Origin: Rahnella inusitata_A
GTDB taxonomy: Bacteria; Pseudomonadota; Gammaproteobacteria; Enterobacterales; Enterobacteriaceae
Reading direction: 5' to 3'
DNA length: 64,000 bases
Assembly (NCBI RefSeq): GCF_965118895.1
Contig: NZ_CBCPJJ010000008.1
Span: 372,001-436,000 of the forward strand
This document shows positions 53,023-61,252 of this stretch, piece after piece; position 1 is the first letter of the stretch, and each line of letters opens with the position of its first letter. The notes beneath the pieces were generated by a model. The model ran no database searches, was not told the DNA's origin, and saw only the letters and a program-made list of their open reading frames with translations. Made by a program: the position numbers and the translations under genes.

Positions 53023-53057
53023 CATTAGCAGCGCTGAATCGGTGCACTATCCATTCC

Positions 53058-53181
53058 GCAGGTGAATGCAACGTCAAGCGATGGGCGTTGTGCTCCATAT
53101 TGTCTTATTTCCAAATTTTTAGAATTAATGCATAGCACTTTTTGATTCGAACGACGCCGGTCTTCTGACCGGCTTTTTTTT
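53058..53181 (+). ncRNA. fnrS: FnrS small RNA
   Basis: A 124-base sequence that follows the E. coli FnrS closely, beginning GCAGGTGAATGCAACGTCAA and ending in a GCCGGTC/GACCGGC hairpin plus T run. FnrS is a Hfq-dependent sRNA made under anaerobiosis by FNR that represses aerobic enzymes such as SodB and MaeA. The two regions known to pair with targets, the GCAGG start and the GCGATGGGCGTTG region, are preserved. In E. coli it likewise lies next to zntB. Its own terminator ends it before the convergent zntB gene. Confidence 0.93.
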
Positions 53182-53204
53182 GTTTTTTTCGGCAGCTTTC
53201 CGCC

Positions 53205-54188
53205 CTACAGCCAGCGGCTTTTCTTCAGCCACCATGCGACGCCGCCCACCAGCACCACCAGCGACACACAGAAAATCCCAAACCCCAAATGTGATGAATT
53301 ACCCGGAATACCGCCGAGATTGACACCGAACAGGCCAGTCAGAAACGTTGTCGGCAGGAAGACCATGGCCAGCATCGACATGGTGTAGGTGCGGCGGTTG
53401 AGGGAATCGGCCATCAGTGAGCTGATCTCATCCGAGAGCACCGCTGTGCGGGCAATGCTGCCGTCCAAATCGTCCAGTCCGCGCCCTAAGCGGTCCGAGA
53501 TTTCCTGCATCAGACGACGCTCATCATCGTTCATCCATGACAAACGCTCACTGGAAAGACGCGAGAACACGTCGCGCTGCGGCGCCATATACCGGCGCAG
53601 GACGATCAGCTGTTTACGCAGCAGTGCCATCTGACCGCGTTCCGGCACCTGTTGTTCCATCAGGTCGTCTTCGATATCAATGATTTTATCGTGCAAATCT
53701 TCGATGAAATCGCTGGTGTGGTCGGTCAGCGCATCGCACATTTCCACCAGCCAGCTGCCGGTATTCTTCGGCCCGCTGCCCTGCTGCATGTCGTTAATCA
53801 TCTCTTCCATTGAGAACACTTTGCGATGGCGTGTGGAGACGATCATTTTATCGGTGAGATAAACGCGGATGGTGACCAGCTGATCCGGGCGTGAATCGGC
53901 GTTGAGATTGATGCTGCGCAACGTGATCAGCGTGCCTTCGCCCATGCGGATGACTTTCGGTCGCACGCTGTCACCGGCCAGTGCCTCGCGCACGGTGTCC
54001 GGTAAGACAGGCGTGTTGGTTATCCAGTTTTCGCTTTCCGCTCGAGTGTAATCCAGATGCAGCCAGCAAGGTTTTTCGTCCGTCGCGACGCACTGCGTGC
54101 TGATGTCAGTGACGCCGCCCTGACCGTCCAGCTGGAAGGCATAAACGGCGTCGGCTACCTGTAGTTCTTTTCCCTTAATGACGTCCAC
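53205..54188 (-). CDS. zntB: Zinc transport protein ZntB
   Basis: A 327-residue CorA-family inner-membrane transporter. A large N-terminal cytosolic domain (about residues 1-260) precedes two C-terminal helices. The pore-loop signature is FGVNLGGIPG, the GVN form usual for ZntB in place of the GMN of magnesium CorA, and is followed by a short basic tail ending KKSRWL. E. coli ZntB moves zinc with protons. It lies beside fnrS as in E. coli. Confidence 0.95.
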   Translation of the reverse strand: MDVIKGKELQVADAVYAFQLDGQGGVTDISTQCVATDEKPCWLHLDYTRAESENWITNTPVLPDTVREALAGDSVRPKVIRMGEGTLITLRSINLNADSRPDQLVTIRVYLTDKMIVSTRHRKVFSMEEMINDMQQGSGPKNTGSWLVEMCDALTDHTSDFIEDLHDKIIDIEDDLMEQQVPERGQMALLRKQLIVLRRYMAPQRDVFSRLSSERLSWMNDDERRLMQEISDRLGRGLDDLDGSIARTAVLSDEISSLMADSLNRRTYTMSMLAMVFLPTTFLTGLFGVNLGGIPGNSSHLGFGIFCVSLVVLVGGVAWWLKKSRWL

Positions 54189-54312
54189 AACGTTCCTCGC
54201 TTTTTAATTCGTTCATTCTTCTCAGTTTAGCGTTAAGCCTTTGAAGTTCAAAAACCAAAGTCAGCAGTAAATTGTACAAGGGTGTGATCATGTTATACGG
54301 CTTCGCAAAAAT

Positions 54313-54344
54313 AAAAAGCGCCCTTGAATCAGCGGCGCTTTTTT
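54313..54344 (-). terminator. mppA terminator
   Basis: AAAAAGCGCC (54313-54322) pairs with GGCGCTTTTT (54334-54343). Read on the minus strand it ends in a T run after mppA. Confidence 0.8.
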
Positions 54345-54365
54345 ATCTTTTTGGAAAGTCAGAAA

Positions 54366-56000
54366 TTAGTGCTTAATAATGTACATTTCCTGGCTATAAG
54401 CCACGTCTTCAGGATTTTCAATCGGATAGCCTTTCACCCACGGTTTGATCAGTCGTCCGTTGGTGTACTGATAAATTGGCGCGATCGGTGCCTGTTCGGC
54501 GATGATTTGCTCGGCTTTGTTGTAGTCATCGTTGCGGCGTGCGTCGTTAGTTTCACGGCTGGCGTCGGCGATGGCTTTATCATAATCGGCATTGCTGAAT
54601 TTACTGATATTACTGTTATGCGTGGACGTCAGCAGCGACAGGAATGTCGAAGCTTCATTGTAATCACCCACCCACGAGGCGCGGATCACGTCGAAATTGC
54701 CAGTGTTACGGCTGTCGATATAGGTTTTCCACTCCTGATTGACCAGCTTAACGTCCGCGCCCAGGTTCTTTTTCCACATCGAAGCCACCGCGATGGCAAT
54801 CTTTTGGTGGCTTTCGGACGTGTTGTACAACAACGTCAGATGCAGCGGTTTAGACGGGCCATAACCGGCTGCCGCCAAGAGGCCTTTCGCCTGTGCATTC
54901 AGTTCATCCTGAGAATATTGCTGCATTTCACTTTTAGCCGGCTTCCAGCCGTTGGTCACGTCAGGCGTAAAATGCCATGCTGGTTTTTCACCGGTGCCCA
55001 GCACTTTATCGGCAATTACTGCCCGGTCGATACTCATCGACAGTGCCAGACGCACGCGGGCATCGTCTGTCGGCGCACGGCGGGTGTTAAACGCGTAGTA
55101 ATAGGTGCCGAGTTGATACGGCGTGTAGACCTGCCCCGGAATATCGTGCATGAGCTTTTTATACTGATCTTTCGGGAAAGACTCGGTGATATCGATGTCA
55201 TCCGCCAGATAGCGTTTAGTGGCGTTGGACTCTTTGTTAATCGGCACGAACGTCACTTTGGTCAGCACCGTGTGGGCATGGTCCCAATAATGCGGATTCG
55301 GCTCCAGCACCAGTTTTTCATTCACCACGCGCTCTTTAAGCACGTACGCCCCGTTGCCGACCAGATTGCCGGGCTTGGTCCAGTCTTCACCGTATTTTTC
55401 CACCGTGGCTTTATGCACCGGGAAAAGACTGAAGTTGGCCAGCAGGCTGACAAAAAACGGCACCGGTTTGTCGAGCGTGACACGCAGCTGCGTCGGGCTG
55501 ACGGCGGTGACGCCCAGTTTATCCACCGGCATTTTCCCGGCAATGATCGCATCAGCGTTCTGGATCCCGGCAAGTCCGGCGAACCACGCACCGCTTGATA
55601 ACCCTTTAGGATCCACCAGACGCTGCCAGCTGTAGACAAAATCCTGCGCAGTCACCGGATCGCCATTCGACCATTTGGCATCTTTGCGCAGTGTGAAGAG
55701 AAATACCTGATTGTTCTGGTTCTGCCAGCTTTCAGCGACACCCGGAATGCTTTTACCCTGTGCGTCCTGATTGACCAGCCCTTCGAACAAATCACGCGCG
55801 ACCTGCGCTTCAGGCAGGCCGATGACTTTTATCGGGTCCAGTGAGGCAGGCTCGTCCTTGATATGGCGGACGATTTCCTGTTTGGCGGCAAGCACAGTAC
55901 CGGCAGGCACTTGTGCGGCGTTGGTCTGACCGAGGCTCAGTGCAACCAGTGCAGCACAGACGGAGTATGAGAGAAGCGGAAACGATTTTCCCTGCGGCAT
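54366..56000 (-). CDS. mppA: Periplasmic murein tripeptide-binding protein MppA
   Basis: A 544-residue family 5 peptide-binding protein that supplies murein tripeptide (L-Ala-D-Glu-mDap) to the Opp permease for recycling. The signal peptide ends about residue 29 (TNAA). The mature start is REPASLDPIKV-like (KDEPASLDPIKVIGLPEAQ), and SPTQLRVTLDKPVPFF and YDKAIADASRETN are typical of MppA/OppA. Context favours MppA over OppA: the next gene is ycjG, which epimerises the dipeptide released from the same tripeptide. The gene mpaA, which lies between them in E. coli, is absent. Confidence 0.88.
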   Translation of the reverse strand: MPQGKSFPLLSYSVCAALVALSLGQTNAAQVPAGTVLAAKQEIVRHIKDEPASLDPIKVIGLPEAQVARDLFEGLVNQDAQGKSIPGVAESWQNQNNQVFLFTLRKDAKWSNGDPVTAQDFVYSWQRLVDPKGLSSGAWFAGLAGIQNADAIIAGKMPVDKLGVTAVSPTQLRVTLDKPVPFFVSLLANFSLFPVHKATVEKYGEDWTKPGNLVGNGAYVLKERVVNEKLVLEPNPHYWDHAHTVLTKVTFVPINKESNATKRYLADDIDITESFPKDQYKKLMHDIPGQVYTPYQLGTYYYAFNTRRAPTDDARVRLALSMSIDRAVIADKVLGTGEKPAWHFTPDVTNGWKPAKSEMQQYSQDELNAQAKGLLAAAGYGPSKPLHLTLLYNTSESHQKIAIAVASMWKKNLGADVKLVNQEWKTYIDSRNTGNFDVIRASWVGDYNEASTFLSLLTSTHNSNISKFSNADYDKAIADASRETNDARRNDDYNKAEQIIAEQAPIAPIYQYTNGRLIKPWVKGYPIENPEDVAYSQEMYIIKH

Positions 56001-56127
56001 AAATTTCTCCAGACATTCATAAAAACTATGAGCAATGAAGGAGTTGTATCATTTCTTCAATTCATACCCTATAAGAATTCGCTTCAGTGTTGCCTCCGCG
56101 CACAAAACTGCGACATTCGCCGTAAAA

Positions 56128-57105
56128 TCAGACCGAACCGGCCACGTCGATCCCACCGCAGTGGAACTTCATCGGCGGTTCGACGTCCTGTGCCAGCCAC
56201 GTAGGACCGTCGAGATCGATAAACTTTGCTCCGGCGGTCAGCGGCAAGGCAGCGCGAACCGCCCGCGAGGTGCATAACATGCAACCCAGCATAATGCCGA
56301 AACCCAGCTCACGTGCCTCCTGCGCCAGTCGCAGTGCGCCAGTCAGTCCGCCGGTTTTATCCAGTTTGATGTTCACCATCTCATAACGCCCCTGAAGCGC
56401 AGGCAAACCCTCCACCGTATGGCAGCTTTCATCGGCGCAGATCGGCAGCGGGTGGATAAAGTTCTCCAGCGCCGAATCTTGCCCGGCGGGCAGCGGCTGT
56501 TCAAGCATCAGGATGTCGAGATCCGCCAGCAGCTGACAGCGCTCTGCCAGACCGTCGCTTTGCCAGGCTTCGTTGGCATCAACAATCAATGACGCATTCG
56601 GCACGGCGGCACGAATTGCTACCAGCCGTTCGGCGATCAGCCGGTCATCGAGTTTGATCTTCAGCAGCGTCGCGCCTTTTTGCTGTAACCCAAGCGCCGC
56701 TTCGGCCATCTCTTCAGGCGTACCGATGCTGATAGTTTGCGCCATGCTGATCGATGCCAGAGGTTCGATGCCGGTGAGCTGCCACAAATTCAGGCCGCTG
56801 GTTTGGGTTTCGAGATTCCACAGTGCGGAATCCAGCGCATTGCGGGCAGCACCGGCGGGCAGCAAATGTTGCAATTGTTCGCGACTCGCGCCTCGTTCGA
56901 TAGCAGTGACCACGCTGGCGATTTGCGCCATCACCGAGGCTTCACTTTCGTCATAACGCGGATACGGCGTACATTCACCTACCCCGCGGACGCCATTTTC
57001 CTCTATTTCTACCGCCACCACCCTTGCTTCGGTGCGGCTGCCGCGAGAGATAACAAAGGCCGTGTGCAGCGGCCAGGCTTCCGGATAAAAGCGAACACTT
57101 CTCAT
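56128..57105 (-). CDS. ycjG: L-Ala-D/L-Glu epimerase
   Basis: A 325-residue enolase-superfamily enzyme that epimerises L-Ala-D-Glu from recycled murein to L-Ala-L-Glu. The barrel shows LLKIKLDD (catalytic KxK), LIVDANEAW, LMLEQPLP and CADESCH (three metal-binding acidic residues) and VNIKLDKTGG (second Lys). GGAG precedes the ATG. It is divergent from tpx and upstream of mppA on the same strand. Confidence 0.94.
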   Translation of the reverse strand: MRSVRFYPEAWPLHTAFVISRGSRTEARVVAVEIEENGVRGVGECTPYPRYDESEASVMAQIASVVTAIERGASREQLQHLLPAGAARNALDSALWNLETQTSGLNLWQLTGIEPLASISMAQTISIGTPEEMAEAALGLQQKGATLLKIKLDDRLIAERLVAIRAAVPNASLIVDANEAWQSDGLAERCQLLADLDILMLEQPLPAGQDSALENFIHPLPICADESCHTVEGLPALQGRYEMVNIKLDKTGGLTGALRLAQEARELGFGIMLGCMLCTSRAVRAALPLTAGAKFIDLDGPTWLAQDVEPPMKFHCGGIDVAGSV

Positions 57106-57242
57106 AGCGGCTCCCTAAATTGATCAATGCCCGACGGCATACATTCAATGTATACAACTATTTAGCAAATAATCTATATCCAACCTACAATTGTTACCCT
57201 AAACTGAAAGCCGTTTGACTCCAATGGAAATAGGAAAACATC

Positions 57243-57746
57243 ATGACCCAGACCGTACACTTTCAGAGCAACCCGGTAACCGTTGCTGGCAAAATCCCAC
57301 AAAAAGGCGACGTCGCCAAGCCTTTCACACTGGTCGCCAAAGACCTTTCTGATGTCAGCCTGAGCAGCTTCGTGGGCAAGCGTAAAGTCCTAAACATTTT
57401 CCCAAGCATCGATACCGGTGTTTGCGCCGCATCCGTGCGTAAATTCAACCAGCTGGCTGGCGAAATCGACAACACCGTGGTGCTGTGTATTTCCGCTGAC
57501 TTGCCGTTTGCCCAGTCCCGCTTCTGCGGCGCGGAAGGCCTGACCCACGTGGTCACGCTTTCCACCCTGCGCGGCGGCGACTTCAAATCCGAGTACGGCG
57601 TTGCCATCGCTGAAGGCCCGCTGTCTGGTCTGACTGCGCGCGCAGTGGTTGTTCTGGATGGTCAGGACAACGTGCTGTACAGCGAGCTGGTGAATGAAAT
57701 CACCACCGAACCGGACTATGAGTCTGCGCTGGCTGTTCTGAAGTAA
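57243..57746 (+). CDS. tpx: Thiol peroxidase Tpx
   Basis: A 167-residue periplasm-associated or cytosolic atypical two-cysteine peroxiredoxin that reduces hydroperoxides with thioredoxin. The peroxidatic cysteine is in SIDTGVCAASVRKFN (about residue 61) and the resolving one in QSRFCGAEG (about residue 95). The length matches E. coli Tpx. It stands alone, with a terminator shared with tyrR. Confidence 0.96.
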   Translation: MTQTVHFQSNPVTVAGKIPQKGDVAKPFTLVAKDLSDVSLSSFVGKRKVLNIFPSIDTGVCAASVRKFNQLAGEIDNTVVLCISADLPFAQSRFCGAEGLTHVVTLSTLRGGDFKSEYGVAIAEGPLSGLTARAVVVLDGQDNVLYSELVNEITTEPDYESALAVLK

Positions 57747-57773
57747 TCTCTTGATGTAAAAGATTTTCAGATA

Positions 57774-57805
57774 AAAAAAGCAACGGCTCAGTCCGTTGCT
57801 TTTTT
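57774..57805. terminator. Bidirectional terminator between tpx and tyrR
   Basis: AAAAAAGCAACGG (57774-57786) and CCGTTGCTTTTTT (57793-57805) form a perfect 13-bp stem with T runs on both strands. Confidence 0.92.
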
Positions 57806-57831
57806 ATTGGCTGCGACCGGAAGGTAAAGAA

Positions 57832-59406
57832 TTACTCTTCACCTTCTGCCGTTTCACCACGACGACTGCTTAAACCGTATTCGCGCAGTTTATTGGCAAT
57901 CGCTGTGTGCGAGACGCCCAGACGTTTTGCCAGTTTTCGCGTACTTGGATAAGTACGATAAAGACGGGTCAGCACCGAGCGTTCGAAGCGCTTGCTGATG
58001 TCGTCGAGCGAACCGTTCAGTGCTTCTTCGCCAATCGTCACTTCGGCATCAAAGTCCGGTAAGACGATATCCTGCGGGCGCAGTTCACCGCCTTCGAGCT
58101 GCGTAAGCGCACGATAAATGGCGTTTTTCAACTGACGGACGTTGCCCGGCCAGCCGTAATGCGTCAGATAATTGGCCAGTTGCGCAGAGAGTTTCGGGCG
58201 CGGCATCCCCTGCTCGTCAGAGAAACGCGCCACAAACAACTCGGTGAGCGGCATGACGTCAGCCGGCCTGTCGCGCAGCGGCGGCAGCGTCAAACTGAGT
58301 ACGTTCAGACGGTAGTAAAGATCTTCACGGAATTCACCGCGCTGCACCAGCTCCACCAGATTCTTTTGCGTGGCGCACATCACGCGCACGTCGACCTTCA
58401 CCTCATGCTCTTCACCTACGCGGCGGAATGTTCCGTCGTTAAGAAAGCGCAGCAGCTTGATCTGCATTCTCGGTGACATTTCACCGATTTCATCGAGCAG
58501 CACCGAGCCGCCATTGGCCTGTTCGAAAAAGCCTTTTTTGCCCTCAATCGCGTTCGGATAAGCACCGGCGGCATAGCCGAACAGCTCGCTTTCTACCACG
58601 TCATCCGGGAGTGACGCACAGTTCAGACCGAGGAACGGTTTTTTGCCGCGCGCGCTGCGCAGATGGCAGGCATGCGCCAGCAAATCTTTACCGGTGCCGG
58701 TATCGCCGACAATCAGCAGCGGAGCATCCAGCATCGCCAGCTTGCGCGCCTGATCCAGGACCTGACGCATTTTGCCGCTTACCGCGACTATATGGTTGAA
58801 TTCGCTGTCGTCATTGACGGTAAGATCCTGCAACTGACGCCCCATGCGCGCAGCGGACTTGAGCATGATCACGGCACCGGCCATCACACCGGTTTGTTCT
58901 TCGTCATCCATGTGGATCGGCGTCAGGTCCATCAGGAAATCCTGACTGCGGATCACTACGCGTTCGCTGTGCGGCTGCGTACTTTCATTTTCCAGCCAGC
59001 GCGTGACGTTGTAACCGGGGATCAGGTTTGCAGCGTTGTAGGTATGGATTTTTTCTTCATCGAGTTCGAACAGCGCCATCGCCGCCGGATTGGCCTGCTC
59101 GATTTTGCCTTTCATATCAATGGAAAATACCGGTTCCGGCATGGAAACCAGCAAAGCTCGCAGCGCGCGATGCTCACGCTCAGAAGGCATAAACGGCACG
59201 GTGCGGACGTCAGTCACGCCGTCGATGCGGCGGATCTCCGCCATCAGGGCGCGAAAAGTATCAAAATCCAGTTGGGAAAAGTTCAGATAAATGCGGCCAA
59301 TCGAGGCAATCTCGATACCGCGCAAATCAATACTGCGTAAAACCAGTAAATCGAGGAGTTCACGGGTGAGACCCAGGCGGTCTTCGCAAAAAACTTCCAG
59401 ACGCAT
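57832..59406 (-). CDS. tyrR: Transcriptional regulator TyrR
   Basis: A 524-residue regulator of aromatic amino acid synthesis and transport. An N-terminal ACT domain (residues about 1-70) and a PAS domain (about 80-190) lead to an AAA+ domain with GDTGTGKDLLAHA (Walker A) and GGSVLLDEIGEM. A Fis-type HTH at the end has TRKLAKRLGVSHTAIANKLREYG. The usual GAFTGA loop for contact with sigma-54 is replaced by a YAAGAYPNA stretch, as in E. coli TyrR, which works with sigma-70. An acidic tail follows the HTH. Confidence 0.96.
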   Translation of the reverse strand: MRLEVFCEDRLGLTRELLDLLVLRSIDLRGIEIASIGRIYLNFSQLDFDTFRALMAEIRRIDGVTDVRTVPFMPSEREHRALRALLVSMPEPVFSIDMKGKIEQANPAAMALFELDEEKIHTYNAANLIPGYNVTRWLENESTQPHSERVVIRSQDFLMDLTPIHMDDEEQTGVMAGAVIMLKSAARMGRQLQDLTVNDDSEFNHIVAVSGKMRQVLDQARKLAMLDAPLLIVGDTGTGKDLLAHACHLRSARGKKPFLGLNCASLPDDVVESELFGYAAGAYPNAIEGKKGFFEQANGGSVLLDEIGEMSPRMQIKLLRFLNDGTFRRVGEEHEVKVDVRVMCATQKNLVELVQRGEFREDLYYRLNVLSLTLPPLRDRPADVMPLTELFVARFSDEQGMPRPKLSAQLANYLTHYGWPGNVRQLKNAIYRALTQLEGGELRPQDIVLPDFDAEVTIGEEALNGSLDDISKRFERSVLTRLYRTYPSTRKLAKRLGVSHTAIANKLREYGLSSRRGETAEGEE

Positions 59407-59663
59407 CAGTGTTAACCTTTATTTGCCGGTGCGGAAATCGCTGAGTGGCATAATACTCTTTCGTGTACAGCGTAAGAAGAGACTGTCACGAAAAGTTGAC
59501 AAAATAATTGTACAACTCAATCCGGATTGTCACAAAGTTTGGGTACGCCTTTTGCCGTTTAAATTGCACCTGCTGTGTTTTTCAGCAATGTGCCGGTTTC
59601 GCCATCCGTGCCTTTATCTGCTACTATCGCCCTTCTGATTTCATCGCCAAATGGTTCCCGACT

Positions 59664-60473
59664 ATGAAGTTTGTCTCCTTTAATATCAACGGATTGCGCG
59701 CCCGCCCGCATCAGCTCGCGGCAATCATCGAACAGCACCAGCCTGACGTCATTGGTTTACAGGAAACCAAAGTTCATGACGATATGTTCCCTCTGGAAGA
59801 TGTGAGCCAGTACGGTTACCACGTTTTCTACCACGGACAGAAAGGCCATTACGGCGTTGCCATGCTGACGAAGCAGGAACCGGTCGCTGTACGCCGTGGT
59901 TTCCCAGGCGATGACGAAGAGTCTCAGCGCCGCATCATCATGACCGATATTGACACGCCACAGGGCATTCTGACCGTCATCAACGGTTACTTCCCTCAGG
60001 GCGAAAGCCGTGACCATCCGACCAAATTCCCGGCCAAGGAAAAGTTCTACCGCGATTTACAGGATTATCTGAACACCAGCCTGTCGGTGAATAATCCGGT
60101 TGTGGTCATGGGTGATGTAAATATTAGCCCGACCGATCTCGACATCGGTATTGGCGAAGATAGCCGCAAACGCTGGCTGCGCACCGGAAAATGCTCCTTC
60201 CTGCCGGAAGAGCGCGAGTGGATGGAACGCCTGAAAGGCTGGGGATTAATCGACACTTTCCGCGCGGCAAATCCGGACACCACGGATAAATATTCATGGT
60301 TCGACTACCGTTCCCGCGGATTTGATGAAAACCGTGGTCTGCGTATCGATCTGATCATGGCGAGCACATCACTGGCGTCACGCTGCATCGAAACCGGTAT
60401 CGATTACGATATCCGTGGTATGGAAAAACCCTCTGACCACGCGCCAATCTGGGCGACGTTTGACCTGAAATAA
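59664..60473 (+). CDS. xthA: Exonuclease III
   Basis: A 269-residue apurinic endonuclease and 3'-5' exonuclease of base excision repair (E. coli 268). The ATG at 59664 begins MKFVSFNINGLRARPHQL. Active-site segments are VIGLQETKV (metal Glu), GDVNISPTDLD (Asp/Asn) and SDHAPIWATF (catalytic Asp/His). The frame is open upstream to 59508 but without homology. The stop TAA shares its last base with the nudG start (TAATG), so the two repair genes are coupled. Confidence 0.96.
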   Translation: MKFVSFNINGLRARPHQLAAIIEQHQPDVIGLQETKVHDDMFPLEDVSQYGYHVFYHGQKGHYGVAMLTKQEPVAVRRGFPGDDEESQRRIIMTDIDTPQGILTVINGYFPQGESRDHPTKFPAKEKFYRDLQDYLNTSLSVNNPVVVMGDVNISPTDLDIGIGEDSRKRWLRTGKCSFLPEEREWMERLKGWGLIDTFRAANPDTTDKYSWFDYRSRGFDENRGLRIDLIMASTSLASRCIETGIDYDIRGMEKPSDHAPIWATFDLK

Positions 60474-60874
60474 TGCCAGTGAAAACGGTCGATGTGGTGG
60501 CGGCACTGATTGAGCGGGACGGGAAATTGCTGCTTGCGCGACGGGACGCTTCCAGCGACCAGGCCGGTTTGTGGGAGTTTCCCGGCGGAAAAGTGGAAAC
60601 CGGTGAAAGCCAGCAGGCCGCGCTGGTGCGGGAGTTACAGGAAGAGATGGGGATTACGGCGACGGTGGAAGATTTCGTCGCCACCAGCGAACTGCAACAA
60701 CCTCAACGTCTGATCCATCTGCACGGGTGGCGCGTCAGCGGCTTCACCGGAGTCATTACGTTACAGTGTCACTCTGAGGTTCGCTGGGTATCGCCTGCCG
60801 ACGTGACGTCGTTTGAACTGGCACCGGCAGATATTCCGCTTATCGACGCCTATCTGAAACGATTTTCAGGCTGA
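60473..60874 (+). CDS. nudG: CTP pyrophosphohydrolase / oxidised nucleotide Nudix enzyme
   Basis: A 133-residue Nudix hydrolase. The Nudix box is complete: GGKVETGESQQAALVRELQEEMGI (residues about 38-61). NudG cleaves 5-methyl- and 5-hydroxy-CTP and 8-oxo nucleotides, keeping damaged bases out of nucleic acid. It is coupled to xthA by TAATG, whereas in E. coli xthA and nudG are close neighbours without such overlap as far as I recall. Confidence 0.93.
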   Translation: MPVKTVDVVAALIERDGKLLLARRDASSDQAGLWEFPGGKVETGESQQAALVRELQEEMGITATVEDFVATSELQQPQRLIHLHGWRVSGFTGVITLQCHSEVRWVSPADVTSFELAPADIPLIDAYLKRFSG

Positions 60875-60890
60875 CGGATAAATCGAATAA

Positions 60891-60928
60891 AAAAGGCGCG
60901 GACTGATTTCAGTACCGCGCCTTTTTTT
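60891..60928. terminator. Bidirectional terminator between nudG and ynjH
   Basis: AAAAGGCGCGG (60891-60901) and CCGCGCCTTTT (60915-60925) form a perfect 11-bp stem with T runs in both directions. Confidence 0.9.
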
Positions 60929-60943
60929 ATCTGCGTGCCGAAC

Positions 60944-61252
60944 CTACTTTTTCAGCACTTGCCACTTCAGTTCGTTGGTGCCGACCACGTTGGGATCGCG
61001 CACGCATTGCAATACTATGCTGTCGGCAGTGACGACCGCGCCTTCGCTGTAGGTCTGGTTATTATAAACGCAGCAGTTGTGGCAGGTTGGCGCACTGTTG
61101 TTATTATTGCCGCTGTTATCCCAGATTTGGGGCGGCAGCGGCACCACGACATCTGCGCCGTTATTGAAACCGGTGCGGTTCGCCATCGCCGGTGTCGCCA
61201 GCAACGCAGAGCCCGCCAGTAAAACCATCAGCATTTTTTTAAGGTTATTCAT
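60944..61252 (-). CDS. ynjH: YnjH, DUF1496 protein
   Basis: A 102-residue periplasmic protein with a signal peptide (ending PAMA, about residue 24). A DUF1496 domain contains the cysteine group TCHNCCVYNNQTYSEG and LQCVRDP. A GTG directly before the ATG keeps the frame open, but ATG at 61252 is preferred. It overlaps the topB stop by eight bases, so it is coupled to topB. Function is unknown. Confidence 0.9.
   Translation of the reverse strand: MNNLKKMLMVLLAGSALLATPAMANRTGFNNGADVVVPLPPQIWDNSGNNNNSAPTCHNCCVYNNQTYSEGAVVTADSIVLQCVRDPNVVGTNELKWQVLKK

Noticed and set aside
54324..55598. 424-codon plus-strand frame opposite mppA
   Set aside because: mppA on the minus strand has clear homology and a signal peptide; the opposite frame is a codon-bias shadow.
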